Source of the DNA: Tissierellia bacterium
Lineage (GTDB): Bacteria > Bacillota > Clostridia > Tissierellales > Tissierellaceae
NCBI GenBank assembly: GCA_012735245.1
Contig: JAAYHU010000070.1
Span: forward strand, 1 to 40,014
Length of the DNA stretch: 40,014 nt
Direction: 5' to 3'
A model generated the notes under the pieces. It had not been told where the DNA came from. It searched no databases and was given only the letters and a program-made list of their open reading frames with translations. Every line of letters starts with the position of its first letter. Position 1 is the stretch's first letter. Shown in pieces: positions 25,101-33,278 of this stretch. Position numbers and translations under genes: made by a program.

Positions 25101-26084
25101 ATGTATAAGGATATGATAAAGGAAATACTAAGCGAATATGAGAAAAAAAGGGATAGAAAATTACAAGAACAGAGGCTGAGAAAAGAAAAGGTATATAGGG
25201 CAATCCCTGCCATAAAAAAGATAGACGAAGAAATATTTAGAATAGGCCTTAGGATGTCTAAAAATATCCTCAACAATCCAGATAATTATAAAGAAATGGC
25301 AGAAGAGGCAAGAAAGAAAATAGAAAAACTTAAGATGGAGAAGGCCTATCTAATGACAGAATCAAATATACCAGTAGATTATATGGATATAAAATATGAC
25401 TGTGACTTATGTGAAGACACCGGATACCTGGAAGATGGAAGCCAATGTAATTGCCTAAAACAGGCCTTAGTTTCCCGTGCATATAAGATGTCAAATATTG
25501 AAAATGTCCTGAAGAAAGAGAATTTCCAAACCTTTAATATCAACTTGTTTAAGGATGAACCCTTTGAAGATGAACCCTTAACACCAAGGGAAAACATGAG
25601 GTTAATAGTAAGCATAGCAGAAGGCTTTGTCAACAATTTCGATGAAGATAATGGAGAAAACCTGTTATTCTATGGGACTACAGGCTTAGGCAAGACCTTC
25701 CTATGTAACTGTATAGCAAAGTCCTTATTAGATAAAAACAAAATCGTAATCTACCAAACAGCCTTTACTATTTTAGAATTAATAGAAAAATACAGGTTTA
25801 ATAAAGATAATAAGGAAGCCTACAGCAAAGAATATGATTTACTATTTGAAGCAGACTTGCTGATAATAGATGATTTAGGTACAGAAGTTGCAAACACCTT
25901 TACCACTGCAGAAATCTTTAATATAGTAAATACTAGAATATTGGCAGCTAAGAAAACTATAATTTCAACCAATTTGGATTTCAAGGAAATATCAGAGATT
26001 TACACTGATAGGGTAACTTCTAGGATACTAGATAAATTCATACCCCTAAAATTCTATGGAGAAGATTTAAGGTTTGAAAAGTAA
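25101..26084 (+). CDS. dnaC: DnaC/DnaI-like helicase loader ATPase
   Basis: 327 residues. The N-terminal part has a charged coiled coil and a four-cysteine cluster (CDLCEDTGYL, then CNC) that probably binds zinc, as in DnaI. The AAA+ domain has Walker A YGTTGLGKTFLCN, Walker B LLIIDDLGTE, sensor 1 IISTNLDF and an arginine in DRVTSRI. It loads DnaB, encoded 3 kb upstream, onto single-stranded DNA. The ATG lies 1 base after the dnaD stop, so the two are co-translated. DnaI is an equally valid name. Confidence 0.9.
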   Translation: MYKDMIKEILSEYEKKRDRKLQEQRLRKEKVYRAIPAIKKIDEEIFRIGLRMSKNILNNPDNYKEMAEEARKKIEKLKMEKAYLMTESNIPVDYMDIKYDCDLCEDTGYLEDGSQCNCLKQALVSRAYKMSNIENVLKKENFQTFNINLFKDEPFEDEPLTPRENMRLIVSIAEGFVNNFDEDNGENLLFYGTTGLGKTFLCNCIAKSLLDKNKIVIYQTAFTILELIEKYRFNKDNKEAYSKEYDLLFEADLLIIDDLGTEVANTFTTAEIFNIVNTRILAAKKTIISTNLDFKEISEIYTDRVTSRILDKFIPLKFYGEDLRFEK

Positions 26085-26102
26085 GTAGAAAGGAAAATTC
26101 AT

Positions 26103-26627
26103 ATGGATGGAAATGAAAGAAGAGAAAAAATACTCCATATCCTTGAAAAGGCCCAAGACCCCATTAAGGGAACAGACTTAGCTGAAAGATTAGAAGTAAG
26201 CAGGCAAGTAATAGTACAGGATATTGCCCTATTAAGAGCCAAGGGAAAGAATATTCTTGCCACCCCTAGGGGTTATATATTGCCTAAATCCTATGAAAAG
26301 AGTAAGCTGATAAAGACCATAGTTTGCGTCCATGAAAGCATTGAAGACTTAGAGGAAGAATTGAGAATAATAGTCGATTTAGGGGGGAAGATAATAGATG
26401 TAATAGTGGAGCATCCACTATACGGGGAAATAAAATCACAACTACAAATAGGTTCTAGATACGATTTAAAATTATTCATGGATGAATTTAGAAAAACTAA
26501 GGCAGAACCCCTATCCTCCTTAACAGGAGGTGTACATCTCCATACAATAGAAGTAGAAGATGAAGAAAGCTTTTTAAGAATAAAAAAGGAACTATCAAAG
26601 AAAAGACTATTGATAGAAGAAGACTAA
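26103..26627 (+). CDS. niaR: Niacin-responsive repressor NiaR
   Basis: 174 residues. The N-terminal HTH_11 winged helix (1-60) contains TDLAERLEVSRQVIVQDIALLR. The C-terminal 3H domain carries its conserved histidines in DVIVEHPLYGEI and GGVHLHTIE, which bind a metal with nicotinate. NiaR represses NAD synthesis and niacin-uptake genes when niacin is present. It sits after the helicase-loader gene with AAAGGA upstream and no clear own promoter. The next gene, an EIIC-like membrane protein, has a possible NiaR operator in its upstream region. Confidence 0.9.
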   Translation: MDGNERREKILHILEKAQDPIKGTDLAERLEVSRQVIVQDIALLRAKGKNILATPRGYILPKSYEKSKLIKTIVCVHESIEDLEEELRIIVDLGGKIIDVIVEHPLYGEIKSQLQIGSRYDLKLFMDEFRKTKAEPLSSLTGGVHLHTIEVEDEESFLRIKKELSKKRLLIEED

Positions 26628-26650
26628 GATGGTATATTTATAACTAGAGG

Positions 26651-26667
26651 TGACAAGACAGCTGTAA
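26651..26667. promoter_or_regulatory. Possible NiaR operator
   Basis: TGACAAGACAGCTGTAA lies about 28 bases upstream of the EIIC-like gene. It contains the palindrome ACAGCTGT, and read on the other strand it gives TTACAGCTGTCTTGTCA. As I recall it, this resembles the ACACCTGTCTTGACA-type sites of NiaR in bacilli. No alignment was run. Confidence 0.4.
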
Positions 26668-26694
26668 TTACACTTTTGTTGAGGAGTGATTCTT

Positions 26695-27717
26695 GTGTCA
26701 AAATCTAAGGGTGGTATTAGAAATTATCTTGTAAAAATACTAAATGGTATGGCCTTAGGCTTATTTTCATCCTTATTAATAGGGCTTATAATCAGACAGA
26801 TAGGCAGTTTGTTTGATATAGGTTTCCTTGTTACTTTTGGAAATATTGCTCAAAAACTAATGGGGCCTGCCATAGGGGCAGGAGTAGCTTACAGTGTAGG
26901 AGCCCCACCTTTGGGCATATTTGCATCTGTAGTAGTAGGGGCAATTGGGGCAGGCAGCATCAGCTTTGATGGTGCAACTGCAATTATAAATACAGGAGAA
27001 CCTGTAGGAGCCTTTGTTTCTGCCTTAATTGCAGCTGAGTTTTCAAAACTAATTAGTGGAAAAACAAAGGTGGATATAGTATTGGTGCCTTTTAGTGCAA
27101 TCCTGGTAGGTGGCTTAGTGGGGACCTATATAGGCCCCTATATGGTTATGATAATGAATTTCTTTGGAGGTATAATCAATAGGGCTACAGAGCTACATCC
27201 AATACCTATGGGAATAATAGTATCTGTAGTCATGGGAATAGTCCTTACCCTGCCTATTAGCTCGGCGGCCCTAGCCATATCCTTAGGCTTATCTGGATTG
27301 GCAGCTGGAGCCAGTACAGTTGGATGTGCAGCCAATATGATTGGATTTGCAGTTGCCTCCTTTAGGGAAAATGGAATAGGAGGTTTTATAGCCCAAGGCA
27401 TAGGGACCTCCATGCTTCAAATGCCCAATATTATAAAAAATCCCCTAATTTGGATTCCTGCCATAGTTGCATCTGCCATTTTAGGGCCAATTTCCACTAG
27501 GATTTTTCAAATGGAGGGTACTCCCATGGGGGCAGGTATGGGTACCAGTGGCTTAGTAGGCCAGTTTGCTACCATAGATGCAATGGGGGCAAGCCCTAGG
27601 ACCTTAATCTTAATCTTATTAATGCATTTTATCCTACCGGGTTTAATTTCCTTTATTGTATCTGAATGGATGAGAAAGAAGGGATTAATAAAACCAGGGG
27701 ATATGAAATTAAGCTAG
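26695..27717 (+). CDS. EIIC-like membrane protein (PTS_EIIC_2 family)
   Basis: 340 residues, nearly all hydrophobic, with about nine or ten membrane segments rich in glycine and alanine. The N-terminal KILNGMALGLFSSLLIGLII and the later GAPPLGIFASVVVGAIGAG and GMGTSGLVGQF segments match the EIIC_2-type family of putative sugar transporters. No EIIA or EIIB gene is nearby, so it may not be a true phosphotransferase component. Its position after niaR and the candidate operator at 26651 suggest a NAD-precursor transporter, which is inference only. The GTG at 26695 has GAGGAG 8 bases upstream. Confidence 0.75.
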   Translation: MSKSKGGIRNYLVKILNGMALGLFSSLLIGLIIRQIGSLFDIGFLVTFGNIAQKLMGPAIGAGVAYSVGAPPLGIFASVVVGAIGAGSISFDGATAIINTGEPVGAFVSALIAAEFSKLISGKTKVDIVLVPFSAILVGGLVGTYIGPYMVMIMNFFGGIINRATELHPIPMGIIVSVVMGIVLTLPISSAALAISLGLSGLAAGASTVGCAANMIGFAVASFRENGIGGFIAQGIGTSMLQMPNIIKNPLIWIPAIVASAILGPISTRIFQMEGTPMGAGMGTSGLVGQFATIDAMGASPRTLILILLMHFILPGLISFIVSEWMRKKGLIKPGDMKLS

Positions 27718-27736
27718 ATTTCTAAAAGTTAATGTT

Positions 27737-27765
27737 TTGACAAGTGTTTCCGTGGTATATATAGT
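27737..27765 (+). promoter_or_regulatory. Strong promoter in the intergenic region
   Basis: TTGACA (27737-27742) and TATAGT (27760-27765), spacer 17. There is no coding region downstream of it before the terminator at 27850. Confidence 0.75.
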
Positions 27766-27767
27766 CT

Positions 27768-27905
27768 GGGAGGACAAGCTCCCATACAAAAGATGAAGAA
27801 GATTTAGAAACTAAAGATGAGATGAAGTATTTAAGGAACAAAAGATGAGAAATAGCAATTAGAAAAGCCAAGAACCTTAGCTTTTCTAATTGCTATTTTA
27901 CTTTT
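27768..27905 (+). ncRNA. Candidate small RNA, about 135 nucleotides
   Basis: Between the promoter at 27737 and a strong terminator lies a stretch with no usable open frame. A 5-bp GGGAG/CTCCC hairpin (27768-27772 with 27779-27783) sits at the predicted 5' end. It is followed by about 65 mostly purine bases containing three copies of AAAGATGA (27788, 27813 and 27841), then the terminator stem. This is the layout of an independently transcribed small RNA with a single-stranded core. I do not match it to 6S, SRP or RNase P RNA. It could also be the 3' end of the upstream mRNA. Confidence 0.5.
27850..27899 (+). terminator. Strong intrinsic terminator
   Basis: A perfect 19-bp stem (27850-27868 with 27880-27898), extended by AAG/CTT inside the loop and followed by T-rich sequence. 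It serves the candidate small RNA and the EIIC-like gene. Confidence 0.9.
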
Positions 27906-27909
27906 TCCC

Positions 27910-27937
27910 TTGACAATATCTCCCATTTTGCTATAAT
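27910..27937 (+). promoter_or_regulatory. Promoter of the serS T-box transcript
   Basis: TTGACA (27910-27915) and TATAAT (27932-27937) with a 16-base spacer, directly upstream of the T-box leader. Confidence 0.8.
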
Positions 27938-27944
27938 ATCCTTA

Positions 27945-28136
27945 ATTAAATACTAGGCAATGAAGGGACATAGTAAATATGGAGCTTTTATAGAGAGCCA
28001 ATGGATGGTGGAAATTGGTAAAGCGAAGTATTGAATCCATCCCAGAGCCTTTTACAATTAGAGTGAGCCTTTGGGCTAACTAGGGTGGCAACGCGGGAAA
28101 TACTCTCGTCCCTAACTTTGGGATGAGAGTTTTTTT
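27945..28136 (+). ncRNA. T-box leader of serS (serine)
   Basis: Stem I has AGTA (27972-27975) on one side of the specifier loop and GAA (28033-28035) on the other, closed below by GGGA/TCCC (27965-27968 with 28040-28043). The triplet after GAA is TCC (28036-28038), a serine codon, as expected for serS. The antiterminator bulge is GGTGGCAACGCGG (28084-28096). Its TGGC pairs with a tRNA ending GCCA, and tRNA-Ser has discriminator G. The terminator is ACTCTC-GTCCC with GGGAT-GAGAGT (28102-28130) plus seven Ts. Uncharged tRNA-Ser would favour read-through into serS. Confidence 0.88.
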
Positions 28137-28138
28137 AT

Positions 28139-28320
28139 AGTGTATAGCTAATATAGTGATTAGTGAATAGCTAATAACTAATAATGAATAGTTGATATAA
28201 GATGGCTTGTTAAAAGTAATTTTCATACAGTAAGACCAATGGCGGTTTTCTCTCAAGATTATTCGTTATCATTTAGAATCTCTAGTTATTCACTATTCAC
28301 TATTGACTATTAACTAATAT
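28139..28320. repeat. Inverted-repeat element between T-box and serS
   Basis: The left end (28161-28180, TAGTGAATAGCTAATAACTA) is an imperfect reverse complement of the right end (28283-28302, TAGTTATTCACTATTCACTA). Further TAGTGA/TCACTA/TTAACTA units lie outside and about 100 bases without a long open frame lie inside. The ends share the ATAGTGAATAG unit of the element at 23276. It is not part of the T-box and leaves serS with an unusually long spacer after the terminator. Confidence 0.5.
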
Positions 28321-28327
28321 AAATTAG

Positions 28328-29610
<1,283 letters not shown>

Positions 29611-29611
<1 letters not shown>

Positions 29612-29643
29612 AAAAACCATCCTAAAAATTGGATGGTTTTTTT
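29611..29643 (+). terminator. Terminator of serS
   Basis: A 12-bp stem AAAAAACCATCC/GGATGGTTTTTT (29611-29622 with 29631-29642), an 8-base loop and a T-run. It overlaps the last base of the serS stop codon. Confidence 0.9.
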
Positions 29644-29665
29644 ATGAAAATAATTATTTTTGTTG

Positions 29666-29694
29666 TTGCATTAATTGAATAAAGTGTATATAAT
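29666..29694 (+). promoter_or_regulatory. Promoter of the TAXI transporter operon
   Basis: TTGCAT (29666-29671) and TATAAT (29689-29694) with a 17-base spacer, about 45 bases upstream of the binding-protein start. Confidence 0.65.
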
Positions 29695-29738
29695 ATAAAG
29701 CAATATCGAAAAAATTTAGAAAATTGAAGGAGGCTACC

Positions 29739-30701
29739 ATGAAAAGAGTCATTTTTATAACAATAATCCTATTATTATCCACTTTTATCCTTACAGGATG
29801 CAACTCTGGGAGCAAAGAGATTTATATTTCCATAGCTACAGGGGGACCAGCAGGGACATATTATCCCTTAGGAGGAGCATTGGCCAAAATTTTCAATGAC
29901 AATATTGAAGGAGTCAATGCCAATGTTCAGTCTACAGGAGCATCTGTAGAAAATGTAGGATTAATAGCTAAAGGGGAGGCAGAAATAGCCTTTGTTCAAA
30001 ACGATATTACTTATTATGCCATTTCTGGAACAGAAAACTTTGAAGGAAAAGAAAAAGTGACAAATTTAAGAGGCATGGCAATGTTATATCCAGAGGTAGT
30101 TCAAGTAATTGCCACTAAAGACTCTGGAATAAAATCCATAGGAGACTTAAAAGGCAAAAGGGTTGCCATTGGTGCCCCAGGTTCAGGAGTAGAGGCCAAT
30201 GCAAGACAAATCCTAGCAGTTCACGGCATGACCTATGACGATTTAGGAAAGGCAGACTACCTATCCTTCAATGAAGCAGCAGAGCAGTTGAAAAACAAAC
30301 AAATAGATGCTGCCTTTATAACAGCAGGTATTCCTACTTCAGCCGTAACAGAAGTGGCACAAACAGCAGATATAGTAGTTGTACCTATTGAAAGTGAGAA
30401 GATAGAGGAACTGAATAAAGACTATCCCTTCTATACAGAAGTAGTCATACCAGCCAATACCTATGGAGGACAAGCCTCAGATATAACCACTGCAGCTGTT
30501 ATGGCAATGCTTGTAGTACCAGAAAGTTTAGATGAAGACCTGGTCTATAACCTAACTAAGGCCATGTTTGACAACAGGCAGGTTATTATAGATACCCATA
30601 GCAGGGGTAATGATATTAAGCTAGACACAGCATTGAAGGGAATGCCTATAGACTTACATCCTGGAGCTAAAAAATACTATGATGAAATGGGTATTAAATA
30701 G
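29739..30701 (+). CDS. TAXI family TRAP transporter solute-binding lipoprotein
   Basis: 320 residues. A lipoprotein signal ends in FILTGC (lipidated cysteine near residue 21). The mature part has the TAXI landmarks ISIATGGPAGTYYPLGGALA, QSTGASVENVGLIAKGEAE, KGKRVAIGAPGSGVE and DAAFITAGIPTSAV. It captures a small organic acid or amino acid outside the membrane for the TRAP permease encoded downstream. Glutamate or dicarboxylates are typical TAXI ligands, but this one is unknown. The start is the ATG at 29739 after AAGGAGG. A TTG at 29724 lies in the site. It overlaps the next gene by about 20 bases. Confidence 0.92.
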   Translation: MKRVIFITIILLLSTFILTGCNSGSKEIYISIATGGPAGTYYPLGGALAKIFNDNIEGVNANVQSTGASVENVGLIAKGEAEIAFVQNDITYYAISGTENFEGKEKVTNLRGMAMLYPEVVQVIATKDSGIKSIGDLKGKRVAIGAPGSGVEANARQILAVHGMTYDDLGKADYLSFNEAAEQLKNKQIDAAFITAGIPTSAVTEVAQTADIVVVPIESEKIEELNKDYPFYTEVVIPANTYGGQASDITTAAVMAMLVVPESLDEDLVYNLTKAMFDNRQVIIDTHSRGNDIKLDTALKGMPIDLHPGAKKYYDEMGIK

Positions 30702-31251
30702 AAAACCTTTTAAAAGTGGAGGTATTGAAAATTCCATCAATACCTCCACCCTATATCCTTATATTCTTTTTATACTAATTATTATTTTACTAGTATTATT
30801 TTTGCCAATTAAGGTATTATTAGCCACTGACTATAAAACAAATATATATATGAAAGCCTGGAAGGTAAAGGAAGATACCTTTTCCATTATATATACCCAT
30901 TCAGTCCAGCTTACTGAGGTTATTGAAACCTATGACATACATGGGGAGGAAATAATATTAAAGGAATCATACTTTAAATCCTATGGGGCAGGCTTACCTG
31001 CCACAACTCCCTATAGTTTTGAAATTACAGATAGGGGATTTAGAATATATAACATTAATGAAACAATGGATAACCTCATCTATCGGACAGGTGCGGAAAT
31101 AGCAAACCATAGAATAATTATAGGAAATGAAGAATATAAGTTTTTAGATTTTTCAAAGCCAAGATCAGGAATAAAATTTAGGATAAAAAGGATTCCCTTA
31201 GGAGTTTATATAGTAAAGGAGTGCATAAGATGGACGACAAAAAACTCATGA
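30682..31251 (+). CDS. DUF1850 protein of the TAXI-TRAP operon
   Basis: 189 residues. One membrane helix (about residues 25-50) is followed by the DUF1850 domain with FSIIYTHSVQLTEVIETYDI and YFKSYGAGLPATTPY. DUF1850 genes recur between TAXI binding protein and fused TRAP permease genes, so it is probably an accessory subunit, of unknown function. There is no normal ribosome binding site before the ATG at 30682 or 30679. Initiation is probably coupled to the overlapping upstream gene. A 13-bp perfect hairpin (30716-30749) lies inside its first codons. It overlaps the permease gene by 22 bases. Confidence 0.82.
   Translation: MKWVLNRKPFKSGGIENSINTSTLYPYILFILIIILLVLFLPIKVLLATDYKTNIYMKAWKVKEDTFSIIYTHSVQLTEVIETYDIHGEEIILKESYFKSYGAGLPATTPYSFEITDRGFRIYNINETMDNLIYRTGAEIANHRIIIGNEEYKFLDFSKPRSGIKFRIKRIPLGVYIVKECIRWTTKNS
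30716..30749 (+). other. 13-bp perfect hairpin in the early DUF1850 coding region
   Basis: The arms GTGGAGGTATTGA (30716-30728) and TCAATACCTCCAC (30737-30749) pair perfectly around an 8-base loop. It begins 14 bases after the binding-protein stop codon, with no T-run, so it is not an intrinsic terminator. It could stabilise the 3' end of the binding-protein message. Confidence 0.7.
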
Positions 31252-33221
31252 CAGAATCAGAACTAGCATTGGATGTTGATAAATTAATGGAGGAATTCGA
31301 TTCGGAAGCTTCGAAAGTTAGAAAATTAACAGGTATTTTAGGCAAGGTAACTGCAGTTATTGCTATTATTATGTCCTTATTTCATCTTTATACAGCAGGC
31401 TTTGGAACCCTATTGTCAGCAAAGCAAAGATCCCTCCATATTATCTTTGCTTTTTCCCTAGGCTTCTTATTGTTTCCAGCTGGGAAAAAGTCTAGGAAAG
31501 ATAGGGCTTCCATTCTAGATATTATATTTGCAATTTTAGTAGTTATAGTATTTGGATATTTATTTGTTTTTGTAACAGAAATTGCCAATAAAGGCGGGGA
31601 TCTAAATACAATAGACTTAATTTTTGGCAGTCTTGCCATCTTAATTACCTTGGAAATTACAAGAAGGGTAGTAGGGCCGGAACTTCCCATAGTGGCCATA
31701 ATATTTCTCTTATATGCAAAGCTTGGCCCCTATTTACCAGGAGTTTTAGGCCATAGGGGCTATTCCTTTGAAAGGATCATATCCCATATGTATCTAACCC
31801 TGGAGGGTATCTTAGGCATTCCCATAGGAGTATCAGCAACCTATGTATTCATGTTCATCCTATTTGGTTCCTTCTTGGATAAGACTGGAGTTGGGAAGTT
31901 TTTCATTGACCTGGCCTATTCCATAACTGGCCATACGAAAAGTGGACCAGCCATGACAGCAGTAGTTGCTTCTGGTTTAATGGGTTCCATATCAGGTAGT
32001 TCTGTAGCCAATACGGTAACTACAGGAGCCTTTACTATACCGCTGATGAAAAAAACTGGATATAAGCCTTATTTTGCAGGGGCAGTTGAAGCTGCAGCCT
32101 CCACAGGAGGTCAGATTATGCCACCAGTAATGGGTGCAGCAGCCTTTATAATGGCAGATTTTACAGGAATAAGCTACAAATATATTATTGCGGCTGCAGC
32201 AATACCAGCAATCCTATATTATTTTGCCGTAGGTACCATGGTTCACTTAGAAGCATCTAAACTAGGCCTAAAAGGCCTACCTAAGGAAGAATTGCCTAAA
32301 CTAAGCAAGATACTAAAATCAGATGGATATCTCTTACTTCCACTAGTTTGTATTATATTTTTCCTAGTTAAAGGCTATACACCTACCTTAGCAGCTTTTT
32401 ATTCCATAATCATAAGCGTCCTAATGGCCATTGTTGTTAATTTTATAAAGAAGGATAAGTCCTTTGGAGTAAAGGAATTTTTTGAAGCCTTAGAATTAGG
32501 TGCCAAGGGTTCTATTGGTGTAGCCTGTGCCTGTGCTTGTGCTGGAATGGTAGTTGGAGTAGTTACCTTAACGGGCTTAGGCCTTAAGGTTGCAGAGCTC
32601 ATAGTAACCTTGGCACAAGGAAAACTATTATTGACATTGTTCTTTACTATGGTGGCATCTATAATCCTTGGTATGGGCCTGCCTACAACGGCCAAGTATA
32701 TAGTCTTGGCTACAATGGCAGTACCTGCCCTTCTAAAATTAGAAGTAAATTTAATGGCTGCCCACCTATTTATACTCTACTTTGGAGTAATAGCAGATAT
32801 TACACCACCAGTTGCCCTAGCGGCCTATGCAGGAGCAGGTATAGCTGGAGCCAATTCCATGCAAACGGGTTTTCAAGCAGTAAAACTTGCCTTAGCAGCC
32901 TTTATAGTTCCATATATATTTGCAATTGATCCTTCTTTAATCTTAGTTGAGGATGTAGTTGAAACGGCGGTAACCTTTATACCTGTAATAGATGCTATAC
33001 CAGTAGTCATAACAGCCATTTTAGGCATATTGTGTTTAGCTGGCGCAGTGGAAGGCTATTTAGTAGACTATTGCAAAATCCATGAAAGAATCTTATTAGG
33101 CATTGGGGCCTTACTACTACTTAAGCCAGGCTTACTAACAGATGCCTTTGGCTTAGTAGTTTTAATAGGCATATATTTAATACAAAAGAAAAGACAAAAG
33201 AATTTGAAGTTGGTCGGATAA
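31230..33221 (+). CDS. Fused TRAP transporter permease (DctQM-type, 4TM/12TM)
   Basis: 663 residues with about 16-18 hydrophobic segments. The first part is the small (Q-like) membrane domain (about 35-170). The rest is the large DctM-like permease with GSISGSSVANTVTTGAFTIP, AAASTGGQIMPPVMGAAAF and GMGLPTTAKYIVLATMAVPA, characteristic of TAXI-associated fused permeases. It uses the sodium or proton gradient to import the ligand of the binding protein encoded upstream. The ATG at 31230 has AAAGGAG 8 bases upstream. The GTG at 31221 overlaps that site. Last gene of the three-gene operon. Confidence 0.94.
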   Translation: MDDKKLMTESELALDVDKLMEEFDSEASKVRKLTGILGKVTAVIAIIMSLFHLYTAGFGTLLSAKQRSLHIIFAFSLGFLLFPAGKKSRKDRASILDIIFAILVVIVFGYLFVFVTEIANKGGDLNTIDLIFGSLAILITLEITRRVVGPELPIVAIIFLLYAKLGPYLPGVLGHRGYSFERIISHMYLTLEGILGIPIGVSATYVFMFILFGSFLDKTGVGKFFIDLAYSITGHTKSGPAMTAVVASGLMGSISGSSVANTVTTGAFTIPLMKKTGYKPYFAGAVEAAASTGGQIMPPVMGAAAFIMADFTGISYKYIIAAAAIPAILYYFAVGTMVHLEASKLGLKGLPKEELPKLSKILKSDGYLLLPLVCIIFFLVKGYTPTLAAFYSIIISVLMAIVVNFIKKDKSFGVKEFFEALELGAKGSIGVACACACAGMVVGVVTLTGLGLKVAELIVTLAQGKLLLTLFFTMVASIILGMGLPTTAKYIVLATMAVPALLKLEVNLMAAHLFILYFGVIADITPPVALAAYAGAGIAGANSMQTGFQAVKLALAAFIVPYIFAIDPSLILVEDVVETAVTFIPVIDAIPVVITAILGILCLAGAVEGYLVDYCKIHERILLGIGALLLLKPGLLTDAFGLVVLIGIYLIQKKRQKNLKLVG

Positions 33222-33278
33222 ATATTTTTTCACTCATAAGCAAATATTAATAGTTAGAATAATATACTTAGGAGTGAT

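Noticed and set aside
27785-27850. Short open frames starting at ATG within the candidate small RNA
   Set aside because: They encode fewer than 10 residues and lack proper ribosome binding sites.
28139-28320. CRISPR-like repeat array before serS
   Set aside because: The repeated units are short, variable and arranged as inverted ends without regular spacers.
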